The translations under genes and the position numbers were made by a program. Of a stretch of DNA of 64,000 bases, positions 1 through 8,800 are shown in pieces (positions within the stretch are counted from its first letter, which is position 1; each line of letters starts with the position of its first letter). The notes beneath the pieces are model-generated. The model did no database searches. It saw nothing but the letters and a program-made list of their open reading frames with translations, and was not told the origin of the DNA. The DNA comes from Pseudoalteromonas luteoviolacea (lineage in GTDB: Bacteria; Pseudomonadota; Gammaproteobacteria; Enterobacterales; Alteromonadaceae), in contig NZ_MAUJ01000010.1 in NCBI RefSeq assembly GCF_001696455.1, forward strand, positions 62,001 to 126,000, read 5' to 3'.

Positions 1-2
1 GA

Positions 3-320
3 CAAAAACAGGGAAGATCACTGAGCATCCTTGGTCCGACAGTGAATTTGCTGCCTTTCGCCAGTGCCCCAAAATACGCAGGGGTAGAAACAAACAGCCA
101 CATTCTCAGTGCCGGCACTACCGACGACATCATGTTGCAAATTCATCTCTTGGCAGATACGCCAGCCACGATCGATTTTGACAGCAACACGGCGCGATAT
201 TCAGACGCGGACACATTATCGATTCAAACGCGCATATTTGCTGCGGCAGAAATTTGGGCCACGCAGCCTAAACTGACACTCAGTCAAGTCTCAACATTAC
301 TTCGACAAAAGTTTCTCTAA
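3..320 (+). CDS. C-terminal end of a condensation-domain protein (VibH/EntF type), 5' truncated by the window
   Basis: The reading frame is open from the window edge to the stop at 318-320, so only about 105 C-terminal residues are visible. They resemble the tail of the EntF/VibH condensation domain: a GPTVNLLPF segment followed by a DDIMLQIH strand (compare the G-PVLN and NDLELAL strands of EntF) and a final helix. The protein ends directly after this domain, with no adenylation or carrier domain, so it is a free-standing condensation enzyme (VibH-like amide synthase) or the last domain of a larger synthetase. It lies 11 bases before entA, probably in the same operon. That context suggests it transfers 2,3-dihydroxybenzoate from an aryl carrier protein to an amine. 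The catalytic HHxxxDG motif is outside the window. The family call is from remembered motif similarity. Confidence 0.7.
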   Translation, partial: QKQGRSLSILGPTVNLLPFASAPKYAGVETNSHILSAGTTDDIMLQIHLLADTPATIDFDSNTARYSDADTLSIQTRIFAAAEIWATQPKLTLSQVSTLLRQKFL

Positions 321-331
321 GGAGTAAATTG

Positions 332-1096
332 ATGCAGCTTGAACAAACTTTAAAACAAGAATATCAAGACAAAATTGTCTGGGTCACCGGTGTAGGCCAA
401 GGTATCGGCCTTGCCGTTGCAAAACACTTTACAGCCCTTGGCGCAAAAGTCATTGGTTTTGACCGCCAATTTAGCGAGCCCGACGTGCTGTATAAACCGG
501 TAGTGTGCGATCTTTCACAACCACAGCAAGTAGAGCAATTAGTGGCAGAGCTCATTGACCAACAACTGGCACCTTATAATTTAATCTATGTTGCTGGCGT
601 GCTCGAAATGGGCGCGCTCGAAGAGTTGGACCTCGCACAATGGCAACACTGTCACAATGTCAATGCAGCCAGCCTATTCACCTTTATCAAACATTGTGGC
701 ACACATTTCAAGCAACAGCGTGTTGGTAGTCTAGTGACCATTGGCTCCAATGCCGCAGATACGCCAAGGCAACAAATGGCGGCCTACTGCGCCTCTAAAG
801 CCGCAGCAACGCAGCTTACGCTGACCGCTGGTATTGAGTGGGCCAACTTTGGCGTGCGCTGTAACGTGATTGCGCCGGGGTCGACGCTGACACCAATGCA
901 AACCGGCATGTGGCAGGACGATCAAGGGGCTCAGCGTGTCATCAATGGGTTTGCTGAGCAGTATAAACTGGGTATTCCTTTGCAAAAAATCGCAACGCCT
1001 GAAGAAATAGCCAACAGCGCGGTATTCATTGCATCTAACCTTTCTTCCCATACCACCATGCAAGTGTTAACCATTGATGGTGGCGCCACGTTTTAA
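332..1096 (+). CDS. entA: 2,3-dihydro-2,3-dihydroxybenzoate dehydrogenase (EntA-like SDR)
   Basis: EntA oxidises 2,3-dihydro-2,3-dihydroxybenzoate to 2,3-dihydroxybenzoate (DHB) with NAD+, the last step in making the catechol unit of siderophores. The 254-residue protein has the short-chain dehydrogenase layout: Rossmann motif TGVGQGIG near residue 19, the catalytic Ser in the TIGSNAA region, YCASK as the Tyr/Lys pair, and the EntA-like stretches GVRCNVIAPGST, QYKLGIPLQKIA and EEIANSAVF. ATG 332 is preferred over TTG 329 because a GGAG at 321-324 is well spaced from it. It is the last gene of its operon, followed by a strong terminator. DHB synthesis here implies that entB/C/E equivalents lie upstream of the window. 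A generic SDR is unlikely given the block-by-block match to EntA. Confidence 0.92.
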   Translation: MQLEQTLKQEYQDKIVWVTGVGQGIGLAVAKHFTALGAKVIGFDRQFSEPDVLYKPVVCDLSQPQQVEQLVAELIDQQLAPYNLIYVAGVLEMGALEELDLAQWQHCHNVNAASLFTFIKHCGTHFKQQRVGSLVTIGSNAADTPRQQMAAYCASKAAATQLTLTAGIEWANFGVRCNVIAPGSTLTPMQTGMWQDDQGAQRVINGFAEQYKLGIPLQKIATPEEIANSAVFIASNLSSHTTMQVLTIDGGATF

Positions 1097-1131
1097 TCAC
1101 CGGTGATGGTGAACCAATTTGACCACACACC

Positions 1132-1160
1132 AAAGCCACCTCTCCTTAGCGGGTGGCTTT
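1132..1160 (+). terminator. Rho-independent terminator after entA
   Basis: Perfect 9-bp inverted repeat (AAAGCCACC / GGTGGCTTT) with an 11-base loop, followed by TTTATC on the + strand, 36 bases after the entA stop. It ends the + strand catechol operon. Confidence 0.85.
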
Positions 1161-1240
1161 TATCATGCTCACTTCATATAGAAATGACCCCAAATAACTG
1201 ACTGATGCGCTCTTAAAATGCATCTTACCGTGCCCACAAA

Positions 1241-1265
1241 AAAGCCCCACTTGCGTGAGGCTTTG
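1241..1265 (-). terminator. Rho-independent terminator after the TonB-dependent receptor gene
   Basis: Read on the - strand, a 10-bp stem with one G-T wobble (AAAGCCTCAC / GTGGGGCTTT) and a short loop is followed by a T run. It sits about 60 bases past the receptor stop. Together with the hairpin at 1132-1160 it insulates two convergent operons; nothing else was seen between 1097 and 1323. Confidence 0.8.
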
Positions 1266-1323
1266 TGCTGCGAATATACACTACTAAGCGCCCAATCTTA
1301 AACGAGGCACTTATATCGCGTAT

Positions 1324-3411
1324 TTAGAATGAGTATGTCAACTGAAGTGAATAGTTGCGTGGGTCACCTGGACGAACCGAAATAAAGGCAATTTTCGCAT
1401 CGTATTCTTTGTCAAATAGGTTATGTACATTGAATTTAGCACTCAATGAATCATTGAACTCATAATATGCAGAGAAGCCAGCTAGAACATGTGAATCTAC
1501 AGGGACGTATTCATAAGGACCTAAACCAATAAAGCCCTCACGCTCACCTGCGTAGTTAATGTAACCACCGACTCTCAGCTTATCAAACTCATAGAAAGTA
1601 CTAAAGCTAGCTATTTTGTCAGGTACGACACGTGACACCCTGCCTGCAATTTCATTCGGATTGGTCACCTCAGTATCAGAGAATGACAGTGACGCAAACC
1701 ACTGTTCAGTGAAATAACCTGATACCTCAACTTCATAGCCTTTGGATTCAATACCACTTTGACCAATGTAGTACACATTGCCATCAGAGTGCTTACCTGC
1801 AACTACGCCATAGTTTTCTTGGGTAATGTTGAAATAGGCTAAGTCCAAGCTTAAAGTATTTTCACGGTTAGAATATCTGAAACCGATTTCTTGGTTTTCG
1901 CCTCTGAGCGGATCTAATAACCCACCCGCTTTATTATATTGCTGAGGTTGGTCAAAAATATCGGTATAGCTCGCGTAAACAACGGCTTGTTCGTTGATCT
2001 TATATACACCGCCATAGTACAAACTTGTATCTGAGAATGTTTCGTCAGTAATTGTACCGTTATTAACACTATATGAGTCAATGTCTTTGCGGTTTGCACC
2101 CAACAGCACGTTAAAGTTATCTAACAATTGAAGATTAAGTGCAAAACGTGCGCTTTGCGAGCCAATCTCTGCACTGCGTGCTTGCGGCTGTTTATAATTA
2201 TATTTGGGCTTTTCTGGTTTTGACGCTGGCGATCCAGTTCTGTGTTCAGCGGCTAAATTACCAGTCACTCTTGAAAGCGGTCTATACGTATTACCCAATT
2301 CTTCAAATTTAGTATCCGCTAGGGTGACATTAACTGTGTGCGTTTGACCTAACAATTCAAACTGACCATTTACGCCAAGCTCTCCACGATTCGTTTTAAA
2401 GTCAGAATCCGTTTCGTAAGTAAACAAGGCATAATCGCCGTTCGGCGCAGGGTGCCAGTCAAGACCCGCATATACTTTTTCTTCATCAAGATTAGAATAG
2501 TGTAACTTAGCCACCACAGACCAATCTTCATTTACCTCATAGCGCATTTCACCCGTTAAGTTCTCTTGAGCTGAGTCTTGAGTGCCCCAATCTGGGTAAA
2601 TATTGGCTTCAATTCCAATATCAATCGGTTCATTATTAGAGAAGTGCAGTGGTAGACCATCAGATTTAGCACCTTGACCATCATCTTGGTAACTTGCAAA
2701 AACAGAAACCTGTAAAGCATTTGTGATGTCTGCACTTAGCGTTGTATAAAACATTTTACGATCGGTATTGTAGCGATCGACAAATGAATCTGAGCTCTCT
2801 AGCACCATAACAGTACGCGCTCGCACTGAGCCAGAGTCAGTTAATGTGGTATTGAAGTCGGCCTCACCACGCATCTTGTTCCATGAACCATACTCTGCGG
2901 TGACATAACCACCAGTGCCATTATATGCACGTTTTTGAACTAGGTTAACAGTACCAGAAGGCTGGCCAACTTCTTGTAGCATGCCCGTTGAACCACGGAT
3001 CACTTCCACTGTTTCGAATATGCTTGTATCTAACAAAGTAGCTTGCAGTGGACGCGCAGCCGTGCCCATACCATCGATCAAGAAGCGGTTCATTTCGAAA
3101 CCACGTGCAAAGACAAAACGCTCGCGACTGTCTAATGATGTTTCTGAGTACACACCAGCACTGTGAGTCAGCGCGTCACCAATAGAATTAATATCATGAA
3201 AATCCATGAACTCACGATCAATTACAGAGATCGATTGCGGCGTATCGCCGATTGCAAGTGGCAGTCCCGTTGCCCCTACATCGCGGTGGTGTTTGCCAAC
3301 CACCTCAATTCGTTCCATATCTAATTTAGCATCGTCTGCTAATACTACTGAAGAACTACCTGCTAGTAGTCCAATACACACCGCTTTTGCAATCATAGAA
3401 TATTGCTTCAT
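1324..3411 (-). CDS. TonB-dependent ferric siderophore receptor
   Basis: Outer-membrane receptor that imports a ferric siderophore using TonB energy. The 695-residue protein starts with a signal peptide (cleavage probably after VLA, residue 25), then a TonB-box-like MERIEVVG at about 33-40. A plug domain follows (DTPQSISVIDREFM, GFEMNRFLIDGMG, VEVIRGSTGML, QPSGTVNLVQKR), and then a C-terminal 22-strand-type barrel ending in aromatic F. The plug layout is that of the TIGR01783-type siderophore receptors (FhuE/FoxA/FpvA group). There is no N-terminal signalling (STN) extension, so it is not expected to signal to an anti-sigma factor. It is the last gene after the PepSY and small membrane genes, with its own sigma-box-like promoter (3471-3494). 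The substrate is inferred to be the siderophore made by the neighbouring NRPS/PKS genes. Confidence 0.93.
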   Translation of the reverse strand: MKQYSMIAKAVCIGLLAGSSSVVLADDAKLDMERIEVVGKHHRDVGATGLPLAIGDTPQSISVIDREFMDFHDINSIGDALTHSAGVYSETSLDSRERFVFARGFEMNRFLIDGMGTAARPLQATLLDTSIFETVEVIRGSTGMLQEVGQPSGTVNLVQKRAYNGTGGYVTAEYGSWNKMRGEADFNTTLTDSGSVRARTVMVLESSDSFVDRYNTDRKMFYTTLSADITNALQVSVFASYQDDGQGAKSDGLPLHFSNNEPIDIGIEANIYPDWGTQDSAQENLTGEMRYEVNEDWSVVAKLHYSNLDEEKVYAGLDWHPAPNGDYALFTYETDSDFKTNRGELGVNGQFELLGQTHTVNVTLADTKFEELGNTYRPLSRVTGNLAAEHRTGSPASKPEKPKYNYKQPQARSAEIGSQSARFALNLQLLDNFNVLLGANRKDIDSYSVNNGTITDETFSDTSLYYGGVYKINEQAVVYASYTDIFDQPQQYNKAGGLLDPLRGENQEIGFRYSNRENTLSLDLAYFNITQENYGVVAGKHSDGNVYYIGQSGIESKGYEVEVSGYFTEQWFASLSFSDTEVTNPNEIAGRVSRVVPDKIASFSTFYEFDKLRVGGYINYAGEREGFIGLGPYEYVPVDSHVLAGFSAYYEFNDSLSAKFNVHNLFDKEYDAKIAFISVRPGDPRNYSLQLTYSF

Positions 3412-3470
3412 ACGCCGTTTGACTCCCTTATCCTAGTCGAGATAAAAAATGCTGATTTACTCAAGGGCAG

Positions 3471-3494
3471 ACGAAGCAATACATTAAAAATTTA
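3471..3494 (-). promoter_or_regulatory. PvdS-type iron-starvation sigma box upstream of the TonB receptor
   Basis: On the - strand TAAAT (3490-3494) is followed after exactly 16 bases by CGT (3471-3473). This matches the TAAAT-N16-CGT box recognised by the ECF sigma factor PvdS in Pseudomonas. The T-rich bases after TAAAT are shared with the second copy at 5787-5810. It lies about 60 bases before the receptor start codon. That the ECF factor at 44093 uses it is inference. Confidence 0.55.
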
Positions 3495-3614
3495 GCGAGT
3501 TTGTATCATTTGTTGTGACAAAAATAAAAATCAAATAATAGGTGCATAAATATCAATTATTTACAGTTAAAAAATATTTATGATTATATTTATACAGCTG
3601 ATATTTCTCATAAT

Positions 3615-3887
3615 TTAGCGCACGATGCTTATACAGAATAACAAAATAAATAACCCGGCCATCGGGGTTAAATACTTTGCCGCGAGTATACATAAAGCTC
3701 GATAATTGGCCTGTATCGAGAAGTGAAATGCCACGCCTGCAATCACAGCAATACTCATCAGTTCAGTGACTGTGATCACGGCGTGAAAGTTCCAGCCAAA
3801 TAAATCTAAGCTCAGCCATATCCCACCGCGCACGAGTAGCCAACCAACAAACAGCCCGAGTATGACCCCAACATTTAATACCCGCAT
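3615..3887 (-). CDS. Small inner-membrane protein of the siderophore-uptake operon
   Basis: About 90 residues, almost entirely hydrophobic, with three predicted membrane helices (around residues 5-25, 35-55 and 68-88). I do not recognise the family with certainty. Its place beside a PepSY membrane protein and a TonB receptor is that of the small DUF3649/DUF3325-type proteins of iron-uptake operons. ATG 3887 is chosen over the GTG one codon upstream because it overlaps the preceding stop as TGATG and has GGAG 8 bases before it, implying translational coupling with the 102-residue gene. A role in releasing or reducing iron at the inner membrane is only a guess from context. Confidence 0.65.
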   Translation of the reverse strand: MRVLNVGVILGLFVGWLLVRGGIWLSLDLFGWNFHAVITVTELMSIAVIAGVAFHFSIQANYRALCILAAKYLTPMAGLFILLFCISIVR

Positions 3888-4195
3888 CACAGTACTCCAC
3901 CAAAAGCCGCTAAAATCAGCAATATCAGTATTGGGGTCGTTCCGCGGTGATGGCCCATCATCACGACCAATGGTAAGCCGATACTCAGCGCGAATAACAC
4001 CAAAAATAGAGCAGCTACCAAGCCTAATTGAATGTAATAAAAAACACTTAGTGCAAAGACGCTCACTGCCAACATGCGCGATGGCGTCATATATTCAGAA
4101 AGCAGCACTATGCCGGCAAGTTTGCGATGAGGCCAGTATTTTGAACACGCAAATAGCACTAGCCCAACTAACAAAAAACTAAGCAAGGCGATCAT
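3887..4195 (-). CDS. Small inner-membrane protein, DUF3325-like
   Basis: About 102 residues with three or four hydrophobic segments and a Lys/His/Arg-containing loop after the first helix (KYWPHRKL). The pattern recalls DUF3325 proteins found with PepSY/TonB iron-uptake genes; this is a weak resemblance. The start at 4195 is preferred to TTG 4213 because GGAG precedes it by 7 bases. It overlaps the end of the PepSY gene by 17 bases and its own stop overlaps the next start, so the three genes are one translationally coupled unit. Function unknown; a helper of siderophore iron release is plausible from the neighbourhood. Confidence 0.65.
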   Translation of the reverse strand: MIALLSFLLVGLVLFACSKYWPHRKLAGIVLLSEYMTPSRMLAVSVFALSVFYYIQLGLVAALFLVLFALSIGLPLVVMMGHHRGTTPILILLILAAFGGVL

Positions 4196-5711
4196 TAGCT
4201 GGCTCCAAGTCAATAGTGCGCTTTTTTACTTTGTCTGTGACGCGCACGACAATGGTTGCTAATCCAAAACTCAACCCAGACAAAGCGATAAATGCGATAT
4301 TCGCAGTGAGCAGATCTTTACCAACAAAGCTATAAATCTCATGCCCTAAGAGCAGGTGTATCACATCAGTACAAGGCAAAATTAAAAACAACACACCCGC
4401 AATCTGTAATACCATATGGGCAGACTCTTTTGCTTGCTTAAAGTAACACGTCAATAAACCACAACCGAGCAAGCTGACAATCACAATCAGTTGATTTGCC
4501 AACACAGTTAATGGCACTCCCTGACTAAATAGTCGAGTACAAACCAAGAGTAATGCAATTGCTAATAATGCACCGCAAGTGCCCGCTTCTAGGCATGCGC
4601 GCTGTAATCGAAATAAGACTTGCCCAGCGCGTTTGGGTTCTCTAATGGCCAACCAGTACAAATTGCCTATTAACATGGCTGCAATCGCCATCAGAGACAG
4701 GATGAAATACAATAGATGTGAAGACTTGCCGAGTAAATGCCCTTCATGTAGCTGGATCATGATGTTATAAACATCATTCACAGGCGTGCGCTGTGGCTCA
4801 TAAAGCAAGTTACCATGCACATCATAAAAAGCGGTGACAAACTCAAAACTGCGATCAGACTCGCCACTCACGCGCAAACGTATCCAAGGCCCCGGGTAAA
4901 TATCAAAGCGTGCAATCCGCATGTCAGGATACGCCTGTTGATAATCAGAGATCACTTGATTGATACGCTCCGCGCTGAGCTTAGCATCCATATCATAATT
5001 GTCCGGCTTGCGAGGAAAACCCAACTCATCCCAGTAATTTTCACCACTTTTCTCAGCATATTTATGATATATCGGCGCATTTATCTCATAGCCTACATTG
5101 AAATAAGCACTGCTCCATCCATACATCAACATAAATAACAGCACACCCAAGCCCAATAACACGTGACTATCTTTAAACACATCCCGAGATTTGCCATTGG
5201 CGCGATATTGGTGAAACTTCTTCACCAAGTCACGCCAACGGATCCAAATGCCACTAACGGTGACCATAATCAAGAAAATACAGGCTAACGCTATGATATC
5301 GGTACCGATATGTGTCATAAAATTAATATGCCAGAAGTACAGGAAATCGGCAGCTGCTTGCTGCTGCGCACTGTCTTGGCCAAAAAGCTGTTGCGTTTGA
5401 TTGTTATAGAGCAAGCGATCGTCGTGGCCGACGTAAATTTGAAATAAATGATTGTGCTGGGGGTCTGTTGTTAAAGTAATGCGCTGCTCAGCAAAATGAG
5501 GGATTTTTTCCACCATGTCTGTCACTGCGCTTTGCCAAGACATCTCACGCTCAACGTGCTGGTCTTGATACCATGCAAACTGCCAGTTTAATAGCTGCCC
5601 TCGGAAAAAAAGCAGGCTCCCACAGATAAAAACAATCGTAAGAATACAGGCGCTTATCGCGCCTAAAACGGAATGCTGTTTGGTTAATCTGGTCAGTGTT
5701 TTTTTATCCAT
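4179..5711 (-). CDS. PepSY-associated membrane protein (PiuB-like, siderophore iron utilisation)
   Basis: 510 residues in the PepSY_TM family: an N-terminal membrane helix (about 19-37), a periplasmic PepSY-like segment, a helix at about 138-158 followed by WIRWRDL, a helix at 185-205 with an HVLLG start, a second periplasmic domain, and a C-terminal bundle of further helices. Such proteins (PiuB, FoxB, FpvG relatives) are linked to ferric-siderophore reduction or iron release at the inner membrane. The TonB receptor lies downstream in the same operon, which supports that role. A strong GGAGGGAG ribosome site precedes ATG 5711. A PvdS-like box lies 75 bases upstream (5787-5810). It is the first gene of the uptake operon. 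Confidence 0.85.
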   Translation of the reverse strand: MDKKTLTRLTKQHSVLGAISACILTIVFICGSLLFFRGQLLNWQFAWYQDQHVEREMSWQSAVTDMVEKIPHFAEQRITLTTDPQHNHLFQIYVGHDDRLLYNNQTQQLFGQDSAQQQAAADFLYFWHINFMTHIGTDIIALACIFLIMVTVSGIWIRWRDLVKKFHQYRANGKSRDVFKDSHVLLGLGVLLFMLMYGWSSAYFNVGYEINAPIYHKYAEKSGENYWDELGFPRKPDNYDMDAKLSAERINQVISDYQQAYPDMRIARFDIYPGPWIRLRVSGESDRSFEFVTAFYDVHGNLLYEPQRTPVNDVYNIMIQLHEGHLLGKSSHLLYFILSLMAIAAMLIGNLYWLAIREPKRAGQVLFRLQRACLEAGTCGALLAIALLLVCTRLFSQGVPLTVLANQLIVIVSLLGCGLLTCYFKQAKESAHMVLQIAGVLFLILPCTDVIHLLLGHEIYSFVGKDLLTANIAFIALSGLSFGLATIVVRVTDKVKKRTIDLEPANDRLA

Positions 5712-5786
5712 AAACTCCCTCCTGTTTATTTCAGACTGTCTAATTACAATCAGTTTTTGACAGCCAAAACGACACCATTTGGCAGG

Positions 5787-5810
5787 ACGAGAAGTATTGA
5801 GGAAAATTTA
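5787..5810 (-). promoter_or_regulatory. PvdS-type iron-starvation sigma box upstream of the PepSY operon
   Basis: On the - strand CTAAAT (TAAAT at 5806-5810) is followed after exactly 16 bases by CGT (5787-5789), the same arrangement as at 3471-3494. Both copies continue TAAATTTT after the -35-like element and CGTC at the -10-like element. It sits about 75 bases upstream of the PepSY start and just beyond the NRPS terminator. Confidence 0.55.
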
Positions 5811-5835
5811 GAAAAATTAGATAAACAGCGTAAAA

Positions 5836-5862
5836 AGGGGCGTTTGTTACCCAAACACCCCT
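5836..5862 (-). terminator. Rho-independent terminator ending the NRPS/PKS cluster
   Basis: An 11-bp stem with one mismatch (AGGGGTGTTTG / CAAACGCCCCT on the - strand) and a 5-base loop, followed by TTTTTA, 27 bases after the last NRPS stop. It separates the biosynthetic cluster from the uptake operon. Confidence 0.85.
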
Positions 5863-5889
5863 AAAAAGCTATTTTGTAGATTGCGTCGT

Positions 5890-8800
5890 TTAACTGTTTT
5901 GAACAGCAATGACATTAATTAACTGCAAATGACGCACCACCTCTTGGTGTCCAACATCAAGTTGCTCAGCTAACAATGGCGTACCATTACTCGCCAGTTG
6001 TTTACTGTAAGCATCAATATCGCTAGCAAGGCGTTCCTTTGACCACAAGACATGTGTTGGCAATGCTGTTGGCAAAGTTGGTAAGGTGCACTTCACGGCG
6101 CGCAATGCTTTTAAGCGTTCACTCTTGATAAACGTCTCAGCCAATTGCTGCGCGGCAATCGCGCTGTAGGGTAGCGGTAAAGATTCCGCAACAGATTGCC
6201 AAAACGCGTGTAAATGCGCACTTAACGCCTCGCTATCAAGCTCCTTGTCACCCAACAGTGGTGCAAAGTAACTGTTGACACGTTGTGTCCACGATTCACC
6301 GCCATTATCAACCACCAGCGTTAAAAATTCGTTGACCGCATCTAACTGCGTAACGTTGCCCGCTTGTGCGGTTGGGATCCACGAATCAGCCAAGTACAAC
6401 TGTGTAACACGTTGCCCTGCAATATCCAACAAGGTTGCCACTTTTGCAGCCAATAAGCCGCCCATAGACCAACCTAACAACTCAATAGGTTGCCCATCAA
6501 ATTGCGCGATAATTTTGTCCGCGTATCTTTTCGCCAACGCATCAAAGTCATGCACAGCAAGATCGGCCTCATTCGGTTCAAGGGCAAATAAGTTGACCTG
6601 CTCATTCAAATGCTCTGCCAGTGCACGATAACTCAAGGTCAACCCTAAGCCATCATGGAAACAAATAACCTGGCGATTACCCGCTTTGTGGCTGTTCATT
6701 GGCGTGATCTGCTCCACGGTCTCAGTGCTGAGTACACTGGCCAATTTCGCGACACTCGGCGCTTGGAACAAAACACCTAAATCAAAGTGTAGATCCGATG
6801 CTTCTCTATCAGCCCAGCGCTTAACCAACTTGATCGCCGCAATGGAGTGCCCACCTAATTGGAAAAATGACGCGCTACGGCTAACTTTATCCAGCTCCAG
6901 TACTTGTGCAAATACCGCCGCGAGTTTGTTTTCTAGCTCCCCTTGCGGCGCTTCATAAGCCTGTGTCTGACTCGTAAATACAGGCAGTGCCTTGCGATCA
7001 ACTTTACCATTACCCAATCGTGGCCACTGTGCCACCGCCATAAACGCAGAGGGGATCATCGCCTCAGGTAAACTAAGCGACAAAGCACTTTGCAGCGCTT
7101 GGGTCGCCTCACTGTCTAATGTCCCATCTTCATACTGATTGGCAATCAAATAGGCATTTAAGCGCACTTGTCCATCCACTTGGTCTGCAACCACGAGTGC
7201 ATGTTCAATACTGTCTATTTGCTCAATACACGCCGCGACTTCTCCTAGCTCAATCCTAAAGCCACGTACTTTCACTTGATCGTCTTTGCGCCCTAAAATC
7301 ATCACCGAGTTGTCCGGCATATAACGCGCCAGATCACCTGTGGCGTATACACGTTGATTCAATGCACTATGTACCATAAAAGCAGCGTGCTCTGGCTGAC
7401 CCAAATAGCCGTCGCTCAACTGCGCACCAGCGATAAATAACTCGCCTACTTCACCATAGCTACACAGTTCTCCTGCTTGGTTAAGCACATAAGTAGATGT
7501 ACCGGCAAAGACCTGACTGAGCTTAGCCACACCGCCGTCGCCTGTCTCATAGCGATGACACATCACCCCGATGGTGGCTTCACTAGGTCCATAATGATTA
7601 TAAATTTCGCTGTGCGGTGCCCACTGCTGCAGTGAACGCAAGAAGGTGTTTGGACACGCTTCACCACCAAGCACAATTTTTTGCGGGAAATAAGGCAGTG
7701 CTTTAAGGTCGCAAAGCGCCTGCAGGTGAGAAGGCACGATTTTAATGCAGTCAATCTGATACTCAGATAAAAACGCCCCAAACTCTGTGCTGTCCATACT
7801 TTGCTTTTCACTGGCAATACATAGTCGTTTACCAAGATACAAAGCATTAAATAAGCAGGTATACCCCAAGTCTGCCGCCACGGTCGCTGTCAGTGCAAAG
7901 TTATTCTGCTCAGACAAACCCAGTGCTTCACAAGAAGCTGCACAATACGCACTCAACTGCTGCTGGCCGATACGTACGCCCTTTGGTGTGCCCGTCGAGC
8001 CCGAAGTAAAAATGCTATAGGCTAGGCTAGTTTCTAATGATGCAAGTGTTGGCAACGCCACATCACTCTCGGCCTGCAATGCTGATAATGTCACACCCGT
8101 TTGCACTGACTGCGCTATCATGATGGCATTATCAAATTGAGCAACGACCTTGTCGACACGTGTCTGCGGCCAGCTTGGATCTAATGGCACAAAGCCAAAT
8201 CCCGCGCGCATACTGGCAAGCATCGCCACGATTAAATCTGTGCTTCGTGGTAACAGGAGTAATACTGGCTGTGTTGAGTCTGGTTGTCTGGCCCTTAATC
8301 CCTGCGCTGTGCGTTCAACTTGTTGCCATAACTGGCCATAAGTGAGCGTGCTGTTTGCATCTGAGAGTGCCACAGTATCGGCACCTGAGCTGGCAAAACC
8401 TGCAACACGTTTGATCACCGTTTCAGCTGGGGTGGCCAATTGAGCACCACTGATGGCCAAAAGCTGTGATTTATGTACGTCACTTAATATGCTGATATCT
8501 GAAGATTGAGTATGCACCTCTGCAGATTGAATAACGCGCAGTACCTGAGCCAGTTGCGCCAACAAACTACTTACCGCGGCAGCAGAAAAACTGTTTTGAC
8601 AGTAATTTAATGTCAATGTGCCCTGCTGAGATACCGCTAAGTTGAGCGCCTGATGCTGACTCACCTGCCAATCAGGCTGCGCGCTGTGCAGCGGCACTAC
8701 TGCATCCGTCGTATTGAGTGCAGTATTGAGCTGCGCCAAAGAAATACTTTGCGCTACCTGACGATGATTTTCACACTGCTCGTTTAGCGCACCTAACCAA

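Noticed and set aside
731..1063. Long antisense frames opposite entA and opposite the NRPS genes.
   Set aside because: They have no ribosome sites or family motifs and mirror the codon structure of the real genes.
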